Source of the DNA: Microbacterium saccharophilum
Lineage (GTDB): Bacteria > Actinomycetota > Actinomycetes > Actinomycetales > Microbacteriaceae
DNA length: 64,000 nucleotides
NCBI RefSeq assembly: GCF_007992455.1
Contig: NZ_BKAH01000001.1
Coordinates: forward strand, 1 to 64,000
Direction: 5' to 3'
The position numbers and the translations under genes are program-made. Below, piece after piece: positions 1 to 7,021 of this stretch. The notes beneath the pieces were generated by a model. The model had not been told where the DNA came from. It did no database searches and saw nothing but the letters and a program-made list of their open reading frames with translations. The first letter of the stretch is position 1. The number at the start of each line of letters is the position of its first letter.

Positions 1-1148
1 GCCGCGGTCTCTCGCCCACCACCGGATGTGGTGGACCTTTGCGTGCCCGGGTGGGACGCCGCACATCGCGCAGCCGCCGTCGCGTTCGGTGAGCGCGAGT
101 CTCTGCGCCCTCGTGAACAGGCGCCGCTGCCGGCCCCAGTCCAGGATCTCGCTGTCCCCGCCCAGGACCGCCGGGATGATTCCGCCATCCGCCGGGCCGT
201 CGCGATCGACACCGGGGCGGCGAGCCCGTCGATGGTGGCGTGCCCGGTCCCGGCGCGCAGGTCCTCCAGCGTCATCCGGACGACCACGGTCGCACCCCGC
301 AGCGGGGTGTCCCGGTGCGCGCAGCCGAGCAGGTGCTCGCAGATCTTCACCAGCGCATCGGCGCGCATCATCGCCACGCTGCGCCGCGGCGCATCCACGT
401 CGCTCGACGCGTCCGCGTCGCGCTGCGCGCCGAGCTCCGCGCCCACGATCGCGTCGATCGCGACCATGATCGCCGCGCCGTGCTCCGGGTCGAACCCGCC
501 GGTCAGGTGCAGCATCCCGGACCGATCCTCCTGCACCCGCAGGAACCGCTGCCCCCGCAGCTCCTCCTCCCGCGGCGGCACCCCATCCGGATCCAGGTGC
601 GCCTCCGCACGCGCGATCAGCTTCGCCAACTGATCCAACGTCAACCCCGGCGCCTGCCCGGCCAGGGTCCGCTCCGCCGCCTCCAGATCGCCCGGGTTCC
701 CGCGGAGGGCGACCCGATCCAGCATCGACACGATCGCCGACGCCGCCAACGCCCCGATCGCCCCCGCCGCCAACGCCGCACCCACGTGCGGATGCTTCGC
801 CGGGGCCTCGCCCCCGCTCAGCAACACCCGCGGCGCCGTCGCATCCCCCACCTGCACCAGCCGCGACGCCTCCCCGTTCGTCGTTCCCAGCGTCGAGGCG
901 AGCAGCGCCGTCGCGGTGCGGAATCCGTTCGCCTTCGCGAGACTGTCGGCCCCGAGCTCCGGCCGGGACTGCCGAGCGATCTCCGCCGCGACCTGCGTCG
1001 ACGCCGCCTCCAACAACGGCCGCGCCGTCCCCAGCGCATCGTTCACCGCGATCAACCGCGCCCCCTCGGTGCCCTCGACCCGGCCGACCGGCCACACCGC
1101 GCGCGCCGCCGTCACCGCCTCAAGCAGAGCATCCATCGGAGAAGTCAT
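1..1148 (-). pseudogene. DUF222 / 13E12-repeat HNH endonuclease, frameshifted, 3' end beyond the window
   Basis: Codons 1-320 from the ATG at 1148 encode a typical DUF222 region (starts MTSPMDALLEAV; contains GGFDPEHGAAIMVAIDAI). At about 183-195 the frame breaks. The original frame goes on without family resemblance (MAESSRRSW), while the frame one base over resumes the family sequence exactly: DGGIIPAVLGGDSEILDWG, then RLFTRAQRLALTERDGGCAMCG and the HNH core HHIRWWARDRG, which runs into the window edge. Family members usually read ARRMA-A-DGG here, so a net loss of about 10 bases is implied. The gene stands alone and has a LexA-type box and a -10 element in front. The family is called a putative HNH nuclease and comes in many copies in actinobacteria; its function is not settled. 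A single-base sequencing error cannot be excluded, but the missing residues argue for a real deletion. Confidence 0.85.
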
Positions 1149-1154
1149 ACCCCG

Positions 1155-1160
1155 AAGGTA
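1155..1160 (-). promoter_or_regulatory. -10 element of the DUF222 gene (leaderless)
   Basis: TACCTT on the minus strand, six bases before the ATG at 1148. No ribosome binding site fits between them, so the transcript probably begins at or next to the start codon. Confidence 0.5.
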
Positions 1161-1180
1161 CCCGCAGCCTCCGACATTCA

Positions 1181-1196
1181 TCGAAGAAATGTTCGA
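1181..1196 (-). promoter_or_regulatory. LexA (SOS) box of the DUF222 gene
   Basis: TCGAAGAAATGTTCGA differs at one base from the palindrome TCGAAC-N4-GTTCGA known as the SOS box of mycobacteria and relatives. It overlaps the expected -35 position of the promoter whose -10 is at 1155-1160, where bound LexA would block RNA polymerase. Some 13E12-family genes of Mycobacterium tuberculosis are known to be LexA-controlled. Binding here is inferred. Confidence 0.7.
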
Positions 1197-1265
1197 TCTG
1201 TGGATGACCGCCAGAACACGAGCACAGTGCAGGAACCGGCGACCGGCGCCACCGCGCCGGAGTCG

Positions 1266-1655
1266 CTAAACCCCGGCTTCCCCAGCCTCCGGCCCCGCCT
1301 CACCGAGCACCCGCAGGAAGCTCTCCGGCAGCACCACGTTCTCCGGCGCCCCGGCGAAGAACCCGGCGACCTCGGCCGGCGTATAGCCGGCGATCCCGCA
1401 TCCCACCTCGGTGACGAGGAACCGCAGCTCCGGATGCTCCGCCGCGAACGCGACGAATCGCGCCGCCTGCGCCCGGAAGACGTCGAGCCCCGACATCGTG
1501 TCGATGCCGTACGACTGTCCCTGCAGCCCCTCGGCCTGCCCCCACACGGCGCCGAAGCGCTCATGCGCGAAGCGGGCCGCGCCGCCGCCGTGGGCGCCGT
1601 GCGCGTTCGAGCCGAAGACGAAGACGTCGTCCGCCGCCAGCCGCTCGATCCGCAT
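1266..1655 (-). CDS. A1S_2505-type macro-like small protein
   Basis: 129 residues, unknown function. Glycine-rich motifs resemble macro/phosphatase-like folds: VFGSNAHGAHGGGAA at residues 13-27 and VTEVGCGIAGYTP at 81-93, followed by NVVLPESF. The family is often labelled 'phage non-structural protein' by automatic annotation, but nothing phage-like surrounds it here. The ATG overlaps the stop of the upstream carbonic anhydrase gene by one base (TGATG), so the two are co-transcribed and translationally coupled. Family assignment is from recall of the motif pattern; the biochemical role is not known to me. Confidence 0.75.
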   Translation of the reverse strand: MRIERLAADDVFVFGSNAHGAHGGGAARFAHERFGAVWGQAEGLQGQSYGIDTMSGLDVFRAQAARFVAFAAEHPELRFLVTEVGCGIAGYTPAEVAGFFAGAPENVVLPESFLRVLGEAGPEAGEAGV

Positions 1656-2194
1656 CAGCGCGCCGCCGTGGCCTCGGCGTGGTTCGCGGAGTGGGTCCGG
1701 TAGACCTGCGCGTTGCGCAGCAGGCCGGCCTTCTCCTCCTCGCTGAGCTCCCGCCGCACCTTCGCGGGGACGCCGGCGACGAGGGACCCGTCCGGCACGA
1801 CCGTGCCCTCCAGGACGACCGCTCCCCCGGCGATGAGGCAGCCGCTCCCGATCTCCGCGCCGGAGAGGATGACGCTCCCCATGCCGACGAGCGAGCCGTC
1901 GCCGATCGTGCAGCCGTGCACGACGGCGTTGTGCCCCACCGAGACGTCCCGGCCGATGACGACCGGGTGACCGGCATCCACGTGCACCGACACGTTGTCC
2001 TGCAGGTTGCTGCCCGCGCCGAGCGTGATGGCGGCACTGTCGCCGCGCACGACGGCGTTGTACCAGACGCTCGCGCCCTCTTCGAGGGTCACGTCTCCGA
2101 TGATGCGGGCACCGGATGCCACGAAGGCGGACGCGTGGATGCGGGGGCTGCGCCCCGACACGGACAGGACGGAGGCATCGTCGGCGATCGTCAT
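1655..2194 (-). CDS. gamma-class carbonic anhydrase-like left-handed beta-helix protein
   Basis: 179 residues of hexapeptide repeats forming a left-handed beta-helix, the fold of gamma carbonic anhydrases and PaaY/CaiE-like proteins. The zinc-ligand pattern is visible: NVSVH, then VGHNAVVHGC with H-x4-H. It probably binds zinc as a trimer and hydrates CO2, but many members of this branch have no proven substrate. Start: a frame opens at a GTG at 2233, but the ATG at 2194 is preferred because a TATCGT -10 lies seven bases in front of it and the family begins here. It heads a two-gene unit and is divergent from dps. Confidence 0.85.
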   Translation of the reverse strand: MTIADDASVLSVSGRSPRIHASAFVASGARIIGDVTLEEGASVWYNAVVRGDSAAITLGAGSNLQDNVSVHVDAGHPVVIGRDVSVGHNAVVHGCTIGDGSLVGMGSVILSGAEIGSGCLIAGGAVVLEGTVVPDGSLVAGVPAKVRRELSEEEKAGLLRNAQVYRTHSANHAEATAAR

Positions 2195-2201
2195 GGTCCC
2201 G

Positions 2202-2207
2202 ACGATA
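2202..2207 (-). promoter_or_regulatory. -10 element of the gamma-carbonic anhydrase gene (leaderless)
   Basis: TATCGT on the minus strand with seven bases to the ATG at 2194. Confidence 0.45.
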
Positions 2208-2330
2208 TCGCGCACCGGCCCGGGTGCCGACACCGGTTAGCCCAGCCTCGGCTTGCTTGCGGAATGCCCGCTGCTGAGTAGCGTTGCACGCACAGCGGGA
2301 CCGGACACCCCGCTGAAGGAGACGAAGCAT

Positions 2331-2816
2331 ATGAACGAGACGCACACCATCCCCATGAGCGCGACCGACCCCGAGGTCGCCGCCGGAACCGCGCAGTTCC
2401 TCACCCCGGTCGTGCTGGGACTCCAGGGCCTCGCCGTCAACGGCAAGCAGGCCCACTGGAACGTCCGCGGCAGCAACTTCATCGCGATCCACGAGCTCCT
2501 CGACACCGTCGTCGCCAACGCCCAGGGCTTCGCCGATGAGGCGGCCGAGCGCATCGTCGCCCTGGGCCTCCCGATCGACGCGCGGGTGTCGACGGTGGCC
2601 GCCAAGACGAAGCCGACGGCCGTGCCGGCCGGCTTCACGCAGTGGCAGCAGATCATCGCCGCCGTCGTGGGCGACATGGATGCCGTCATCGCCGACGTCC
2701 AGGCCGCCATCGACGGGCTCGACGAGATCGACCTGACCAGCCAGGACATCGTCATCGGCATCAAGGCCGGACTCGAGAAGGACCGCTGGTTCCTCTCCGC
2801 CCACCTCGCCGGCTGA
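2331..2816 (+). CDS. dps: Dps family ferritin-like DNA-protection protein
   Basis: 161 residues. Dps proteins form dodecamers that oxidise and store iron with H2O2 and often coat DNA in starved or stressed cells. The inter-subunit ferroxidase pattern is clear: KQAHWNVRGSNFIAIHELLD, then FADEAAERI. The ATG at 2331 is chosen because AAGGAG stands at 2316-2321; an in-frame extension to 2253 has no ribosome site and no family similarity. Monocistronic, closed by a strong hairpin. The 136 bases shared with the divergent carbonic anhydrase hold both promoters; I see no clear operator there. Confidence 0.93.
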   Translation: MNETHTIPMSATDPEVAAGTAQFLTPVVLGLQGLAVNGKQAHWNVRGSNFIAIHELLDTVVANAQGFADEAAERIVALGLPIDARVSTVAAKTKPTAVPAGFTQWQQIIAAVVGDMDAVIADVQAAIDGLDEIDLTSQDIVIGIKAGLEKDRWFLSAHLAG

Positions 2817-2835
2817 CGCCGACACGCAGCCTTCC

Positions 2836-2863
2836 GACGCCCCGGGCCCGTGCCCGGGGCGTC
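2836..2863. terminator. Hairpin between convergent dps and amidohydrolase genes
   Basis: Perfect 12-bp GC stem (GACGCCCCGGGC pairing across a CCGT loop) midway between the two converging stop codons. There is no long T-run on either side, as is common in actinobacteria. Probably serves both directions. Confidence 0.75.
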
Positions 2864-2869
2864 GTCATG

Positions 2870-4369
2870 TCAGGCGACGTGCGTGAGCCGCCCCTGGAGC
2901 AGGGTCGCGGAGACCCGCGTGCCGCGCAGCGCCCCCTCGTCCGCGGTGAGCGGGTCGCGGTCGGCGACGACGAGATCGGCCACGCTGCCGGGGGCCAGCG
3001 CGCTCCCCGCCTCCGAACCCCCTGCGGTGGAGGCGGCCAGCGCGGTCGCGGCGTCGAGCGCCTGCTCGGGTCGCCACGCGGGGCGACCGTCCCGGGTGCG
3101 CCACACGGCGGCCGCCATCGCCGCCCACGGATCGAGTGGGGAGACCGGGGCGTCGGAGCCGAACAGGAGGTTGGCTCCGGCGTCGGCGAGGGCACGCAGC
3201 GGGTACGGCACCGCGGTCTGCCCCGTCCAGATGGCGTCGGTCATGTCGCGGTCGTCCACGGCGTGCTCGGGCTGCACGCTGGCACCGACCCCGAGACGGG
3301 CGAAGCGGGCGATGTCGGCGTGCGCGACGAGCTGCGCATGCTCGATCGTGCCGTGCGCGCCGGTCGCGGCGAACGCGTCGAGGGCGTACGTGTTGGCGAG
3401 GTCGCCGATCGCGTGCACGGCGGCGGCCATCCCCGCCGCGGTCGCGGTCGTGAGCAGCTCCCGCAGCTCCTCCGGCGGCACGGTCAGCAGACCGTGGTTG
3501 TGCGGGTCGCCGGGATAGGAGTGCGAGCAGGCCGCCGTGCGCGTACCGAGCGAACCGTCGGTGATGACCTTGAGCGGACCCATCCGCACGAGGCCCGCCG
3601 GGTCCAGCGCATCGCCGGTCGCCAGCCCCTCCGCGATCGCCCGGTGCAGGAGCGCCGGGTACACCCCGAACGACACGCGCGTCGTGTCGAAGCCGGCATC
3701 CAGCCGCCGCGCCCACGCCTCGGCGTTCCAGGCCATGTCGAAGTCGACGATCCCGACGACGCCGCGCCCCGCAGCAGCCTGCAGCGCCGCGGCCACGAGG
3801 CGGTCCCCCACCACCGGGTCGGCGGCGTTGAGGCGCCGCGAGATCTCGAACGCGGGCTCCTCGCGCAGGACGCCCGAGCCGTCGACCGGGAACCCCTCGC
3901 GCTGCAACGCGGCCGTGTTCAGCCACACGCTGTGCACATCCGCGTTGATGAGATACGTCGGGATGCCGCCGGTTGCGGCATCGAGGAACTCCAACTCCAT
4001 GACGTCCGGCCACAGCGCGTCACGGAACCCCGCCCCGATGCGCCGGCCGTCCTGCAGGACCGGCGCGGATGCCATCAGCGCGGCCGCCTCACGCGCCGAG
4101 CGCGCCGCCCCGAGGTCGTGCCGCTGCGCCGCGAGCGCCCACTGCACGGTGTGCACGTGGTGATCCCAGAGCCCGGGCAGGACGTAGCCGCCGGCGGCGT
4201 CCAGCATCCTGCCGGTGCGGGGCAGGGCGCCGGCGGGGGCGATGTCGACGATGCGCCCTCCGCGCAGGTGCACGTCCACGGGGTCGCTGCCGAACGGGTC
4301 GAGCCGGTCGGCGCCGGTGAGCCGGGCGTCCGTGATGATGTCGACGCGCGCGCCGCGTTCCAGGCTCAT
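2870..4369 (-). CDS. YtcJ-like metal-dependent amidohydrolase
   Basis: 499 residues, amidohydrolase superfamily (Amidohydro_3/YtcJ type). The N-terminal beta-sandwich leads into GLWDHHVHT with the metal-binding HxH; a late FGSDAPVSPLDPW carries the metal/catalytic Asp. Such enzymes hydrolyse C-N bonds of cyclic or N-acyl substrates; the substrate here is unknown. The start is the ATG at 4369, overlapping the stop of the upstream PaiB-like gene (ATGA), so the two form a coupled unit. No signal peptide, so cytoplasmic. Confidence 0.88.
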   Translation of the reverse strand: MSLERGARVDIITDARLTGADRLDPFGSDPVDVHLRGGRIVDIAPAGALPRTGRMLDAAGGYVLPGLWDHHVHTVQWALAAQRHDLGAARSAREAAALMASAPVLQDGRRIGAGFRDALWPDVMELEFLDAATGGIPTYLINADVHSVWLNTAALQREGFPVDGSGVLREEPAFEISRRLNAADPVVGDRLVAAALQAAAGRGVVGIVDFDMAWNAEAWARRLDAGFDTTRVSFGVYPALLHRAIAEGLATGDALDPAGLVRMGPLKVITDGSLGTRTAACSHSYPGDPHNHGLLTVPPEELRELLTTATAAGMAAAVHAIGDLANTYALDAFAATGAHGTIEHAQLVAHADIARFARLGVGASVQPEHAVDDRDMTDAIWTGQTAVPYPLRALADAGANLLFGSDAPVSPLDPWAAMAAAVWRTRDGRPAWRPEQALDAATALAASTAGGSEAGSALAPGSVADLVVADRDPLTADEGALRGTRVSATLLQGRLTHVA

Positions 4370-5016
4370 CGGGCGTCCCCTGCTCGCCGCATGGCGTCGC
4401 GGGCGCGGCGCATCTCGGCGGGAAGCCGCGGATCGGCGTAGGGGCTGGAGCCGGCCTCGAGCTCCGCGATGATCGTGTCGACGGTCTCGCCGGGGCGGTT
4501 CTGGCTGAGCTTGCGCTTGGCGACGACCTTCGTCGGGGTCAGCCGGTAGCCGACGGTGCCCTGCTCGAGACGGCGCACGTACCCGGGGTCGTTCGGGGGC
4601 TCCCACAGGAGCCGGGGGCCCGGCAGCGTCGCCTCGAAATGCGCCACGAGCCGCTCGAGAACGCGCAGGTTCTCCTCGGGGCCGAGGATCTCCGGAATGC
4701 CGGAGAGATGCACCGAGACGAAGTTCCAGGTCGGCACGTTCGGACCGGCCGGGTACCAGCCCGGTGAGATGTACCCGTGCGGGCCCTGCACGACGACGAG
4801 CAGCTCGCGCTCGCCGAGACCGTGCACGGCGTCGTCGGGCTTGCCGACGTGGCCCACGATCGTGAGGTCGTCGCGGTCCTCATCCAGCAGCACGGCGTAG
4901 TGCGAGGCGACGAGTCCGTCCGGGGTGTCGCTGACCAGCGTCATCCACGGGTTCTGCTCGATCACGCGCCGCAGCTCGCCGACGTCGGTCATCGCGAAGC
5001 TCGGGTTCTGTCGCAT
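4366..5016 (-). CDS. PaiB-like FMN-binding protein
   Basis: 216 residues of the pyridoxamine-5'-phosphate-oxidase-like split barrel, PaiB branch. Diagnostic stretches: NPWMTLVSDTPDGLVASHYA near the N-terminus, QGPHGYISPGWY, VPTWNFVSVHLSG, and the C-terminal KLSQNRP. Family members are annotated FMN-binding 'negative transcriptional regulators' after Bacillus PaiB, but they carry no DNA-binding domain and may simply be flavin enzymes. First gene of a short minus-strand group reaching the amidohydrolase; the nei gene is 18 bases upstream, so all may share one transcript. Confidence 0.88.
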   Translation of the reverse strand: MRQNPSFAMTDVGELRRVIEQNPWMTLVSDTPDGLVASHYAVLLDEDRDDLTIVGHVGKPDDAVHGLGERELLVVVQGPHGYISPGWYPAGPNVPTWNFVSVHLSGIPEILGPEENLRVLERLVAHFEATLPGPRLLWEPPNDPGYVRRLEQGTVGYRLTPTKVVAKRKLSQNRPGETVDTIIAELEAGSSPYADPRLPAEMRRARDAMRRAGDAR

Positions 5017-5034
5017 GGCTCCCTCATCCCCTCG

Positions 5035-6030
5035 TCACGCCTGGCACCGCGGACACCAGTACAGCTTCCGGGCGGCCAGCTCCTCGAGCACGATGGCCGT
5101 CCCGCAGACCCGACAGGGCAGCCCCGCGCGGCGGTACACCCAGTGCCGGTCGTCGCGATTGGCCATCGCGAGCCGGTACGCGGCCGGGTCCAGGTCGTCC
5201 ATCGTCATCATCTGGCCGGTCTCGACGCCGATCGCGAGGAGCCGCACCCAGTCGCGCCAGATCTGCCGCACGATCTCCTCCGGCACCTCGCGACCCGGGG
5301 TGTGCGGGTTCAGGCGCGCGCGGAACAGCAGCTCTGCGCGGTACACATTGCCGATCCCGCCGACGACGCTCTGGTCCATCAGGAGGAGAGCGATGGAGGT
5401 GGGCTTGCGGCGGACGACGGCGGTGAAGCGCTCCTCGCCTTCGGCAGGGTCGTCGACGAGGGGATCCGGGCCGAGCTTCGCGATCGTGGCCGCGACCTCG
5501 TCGGGAGTCTGGAGCACGCACGCCGTCGGGCCGCGCAGGTCGGCGCACGTCGTCTCGGTGAGCAGTCGCAACCGCACCTGGCCCACGACCGGCGGCGGCC
5601 ACTCGTCACCGTCTTCCCCGAGGCCCTGCGTCTGCTCGCTCATCCGGACGTGCACGCGCGTGCGACGCGGGGCGCCGATCGAGCTCAGCGAGTTCTCGCC
5701 CGCGTCGTCCAGGATCGGGGCGAGGTCGGTGCCGCGCTGATTCGTCTGCCCCATCCGGCCGTTCGCCGACGCGATGGTGGGATCGACGAGAATCTCCCCC
5801 GCGAAGTCCCACGCGCCGTACAGACCCAGATGCACACGCAGCCACAGGTCGTCCTCGAACGCGAGGAACATCTGCTTACCCACGGCGCGCGCCGCCGTCG
5901 CCTCCCGCCCGGAGAGGAGCGCGGCCCCCTCGGCGAAACGACCCTGCGGGCTGCTGGCCGAGACGGTGCGGCCCACGAAGTTGCGGTCGAACTGGCGCGC
6001 GATGCGGTGGACGGAATGGCCCTCGGGCAT
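5035..6030 (-). CDS. Fpg/Nei family DNA glycosylase (endonuclease VIII type)
   Basis: 331 residues. Base-excision repair enzyme that removes oxidised bases and nicks the abasic strand. The catalytic N-terminus MPEGHSVHR supplies Pro2 (Schiff base) and Glu3 and is typical of actinobacterial Nei2-type enzymes. A C-terminal zinc finger has Cys306, Cys309, Cys326 and Cys329, with Arg321/Lys322 in the DNA-contacting turn. Its ATG overlaps the rpiB stop by one base (TGATG), an odd but common actinobacterial pairing. Substrate preference cannot be read from sequence. Confidence 0.9.
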   Translation of the reverse strand: MPEGHSVHRIARQFDRNFVGRTVSASSPQGRFAEGAALLSGREATAARAVGKQMFLAFEDDLWLRVHLGLYGAWDFAGEILVDPTIASANGRMGQTNQRGTDLAPILDDAGENSLSSIGAPRRTRVHVRMSEQTQGLGEDGDEWPPPVVGQVRLRLLTETTCADLRGPTACVLQTPDEVAATIAKLGPDPLVDDPAEGEERFTAVVRRKPTSIALLLMDQSVVGGIGNVYRAELLFRARLNPHTPGREVPEEIVRQIWRDWVRLLAIGVETGQMMTMDDLDPAAYRLAMANRDDRHWVYRRAGLPCRVCGTAIVLEELAARKLYWCPRCQA

Positions 6031-6566
6031 CAGCCCGCTTCCGGGTCGATGGCGTCGGCGGACTCGCCGCCGTGCGGCGCCTGCGCGCGCGGGTCCGGCT
6101 CCAGAGACCCGTCGGTCTCGTATGCGGCCAGCTGCGCGATGCGGCGCGCGTGCCGCTCCTCGCCGGTGAACGGCGTCGCGATGAAGCGGTCGATGAACGA
6201 CGCGGCCTCGTCGAAGGTGTGCTGGCGCGCGCCGATGGAGATCACGTTGGCGTCGTTGTGCTCGCGTGCGAGCTCCGCGGTCGCGAGGTTCCAGACGAGG
6301 GCGGCGCGGATGCCGCGCACCTTGTTCGCGGCCATCTGCTCGCCGTTGCCGGAGCCGCCGAACACGACGCCGAGCGCCTCGATCCCGGCCGCCTGATCGC
6401 GGGCGACGGCCTCGGCCGCGCGGATGCAGAACGCCGGGTAGTCATCCAGCGCGTCGTACTCCAGCGGACCGTGATCCACGACGTCGTGGCCGTTCGCGGC
6501 GAGGTGGTGCTGGAGCTGGGTCGAGAATTCGAGGCCGGCGTGGTCGGTCGCGATGTGGATGCGCAT
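6030..6566 (-). CDS. rpiB: Ribose-5-phosphate isomerase B
   Basis: 178 residues. Interconverts ribose 5-phosphate and ribulose 5-phosphate in the pentose phosphate pathway. The N-terminus MRIHIATDHAG carries the phosphate/substrate-binding Asp8-His9. The active-site loop GGSGNGEQ has Glu76 as the general base, as in the mycobacterial enzyme, in place of the Cys of E. coli RpiB. The ATG at 6566 is chosen because the family begins here and a TAGGAT -10 lies seven bases upstream; longer in-frame readings to 6611 add no family sequence. The C-terminal tail after about residue 155 is acidic and unconserved. Confidence 0.93.
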   Translation of the reverse strand: MRIHIATDHAGLEFSTQLQHHLAANGHDVVDHGPLEYDALDDYPAFCIRAAEAVARDQAAGIEALGVVFGGSGNGEQMAANKVRGIRAALVWNLATAELAREHNDANVISIGARQHTFDEAASFIDRFIATPFTGEERHARRIAQLAAYETDGSLEPDPRAQAPHGGESADAIDPEAG

Positions 6567-6573
6567 GGCATCC

Positions 6574-6579
6574 ATCCTA
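6574..6579 (-). promoter_or_regulatory. -10 element of rpiB (leaderless)
   Basis: TAGGAT on the minus strand, seven bases before the rpiB ATG. Divergent from the ArsR-type gene about 40 bases away. Confidence 0.5.
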
Positions 6580-6620
6580 GGGACGCTCGTAGCGGGCGGA
6601 TCCCGTCGCACGACAGCGAT

Positions 6621-6636
6621 ATGATGATTCCATCAT
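6621..6636. promoter_or_regulatory. Inverted repeat over the ArsR-type gene start (candidate operator)
   Basis: ATGATG-ATTC-CATCAT is a perfect 6-bp inverted repeat. It covers the start codon (6635) and overlaps the likely -10 TATGAT at 6620-6625. Its place suggests autorepression by the downstream regulator. This is inference; no footprint-type motif for this subgroup is known to me. Confidence 0.5.
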
Positions 6637-7021
6637 GCCATTCACCCGCGCCCAGCGACCCCTCTACGAAGTGAAGGCCAACCTCTTCAAGGGCCTCGCG
6701 CATCCGTTCCGGATCCGCATCCTCGAACTGCTCTCCACGGCACCCGAGCGCAGCGTCGCCGATCTGCAGGCCCAGACCGGGCTCGAGGCCTCGCACCTCT
6801 CGCAGCACCTCGCCGTGCTGCGCCGGCACCGGCTCGTGGAGTCCGAGCGGCGCGGCAGCCACGTCTTCTACCGGCTCGGCGACCCGGCCGTGGGGCGGCT
6901 GCTCGCGGTGGCCCGCGACCTCCTCGTCGAGGTGCTGGCCGCCGACGGCGACCTCCTCCGCGATGTCGCGACGCTCCCCGCGCTCGCGGCGCCGGAGACT
7001 CCCGGGGCCGACCGCTCATGA
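6635..7021 (+). CDS. ArsR/SmtB-type winged-helix regulator without cysteines
   Basis: 128 residues. The winged-helix domain is clear: LAHPFRIRILELLS, SVADLQAQTGLEASHLSQHLAVLRRHRLV (recognition helix), then the wing ESERRGSHVFYRL. The protein has no cysteine at all, so the usual Cys-based metal site is absent; it must sense something else or use His/Asp ligands. It overlaps the SulP transporter start (ATGA), so it is the likely regulator of that transporter. The start is the ATG at 6635, just after a TATGAT -10, with no room for a ribosome site. Divergent from rpiB. Confidence 0.88.
   Translation: MPFTRAQRPLYEVKANLFKGLAHPFRIRILELLSTAPERSVADLQAQTGLEASHLSQHLAVLRRHRLVESERRGSHVFYRLGDPAVGRLLAVARDLLVEVLAADGDLLRDVATLPALAAPETPGADRS

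Noticed and set aside
1266..1655. Possible prophage trace, because the family is called a phage non-structural protein
   Set aside because: No integrase, capsid, lysis or att-like repeats nearby; neighbours are ordinary chromosomal genes.
240..1703. A 487-codon plus-strand frame at the left end
   Set aside because: It lies antisense to the DUF222 gene and the macro-like gene, both of which show clear family sequence on the minus strand.
2240..2330. A TTGCTT/TAGCGT promoter for dps
   Set aside because: The spacing of about 20 bases and poor hexamers make it no better than chance.
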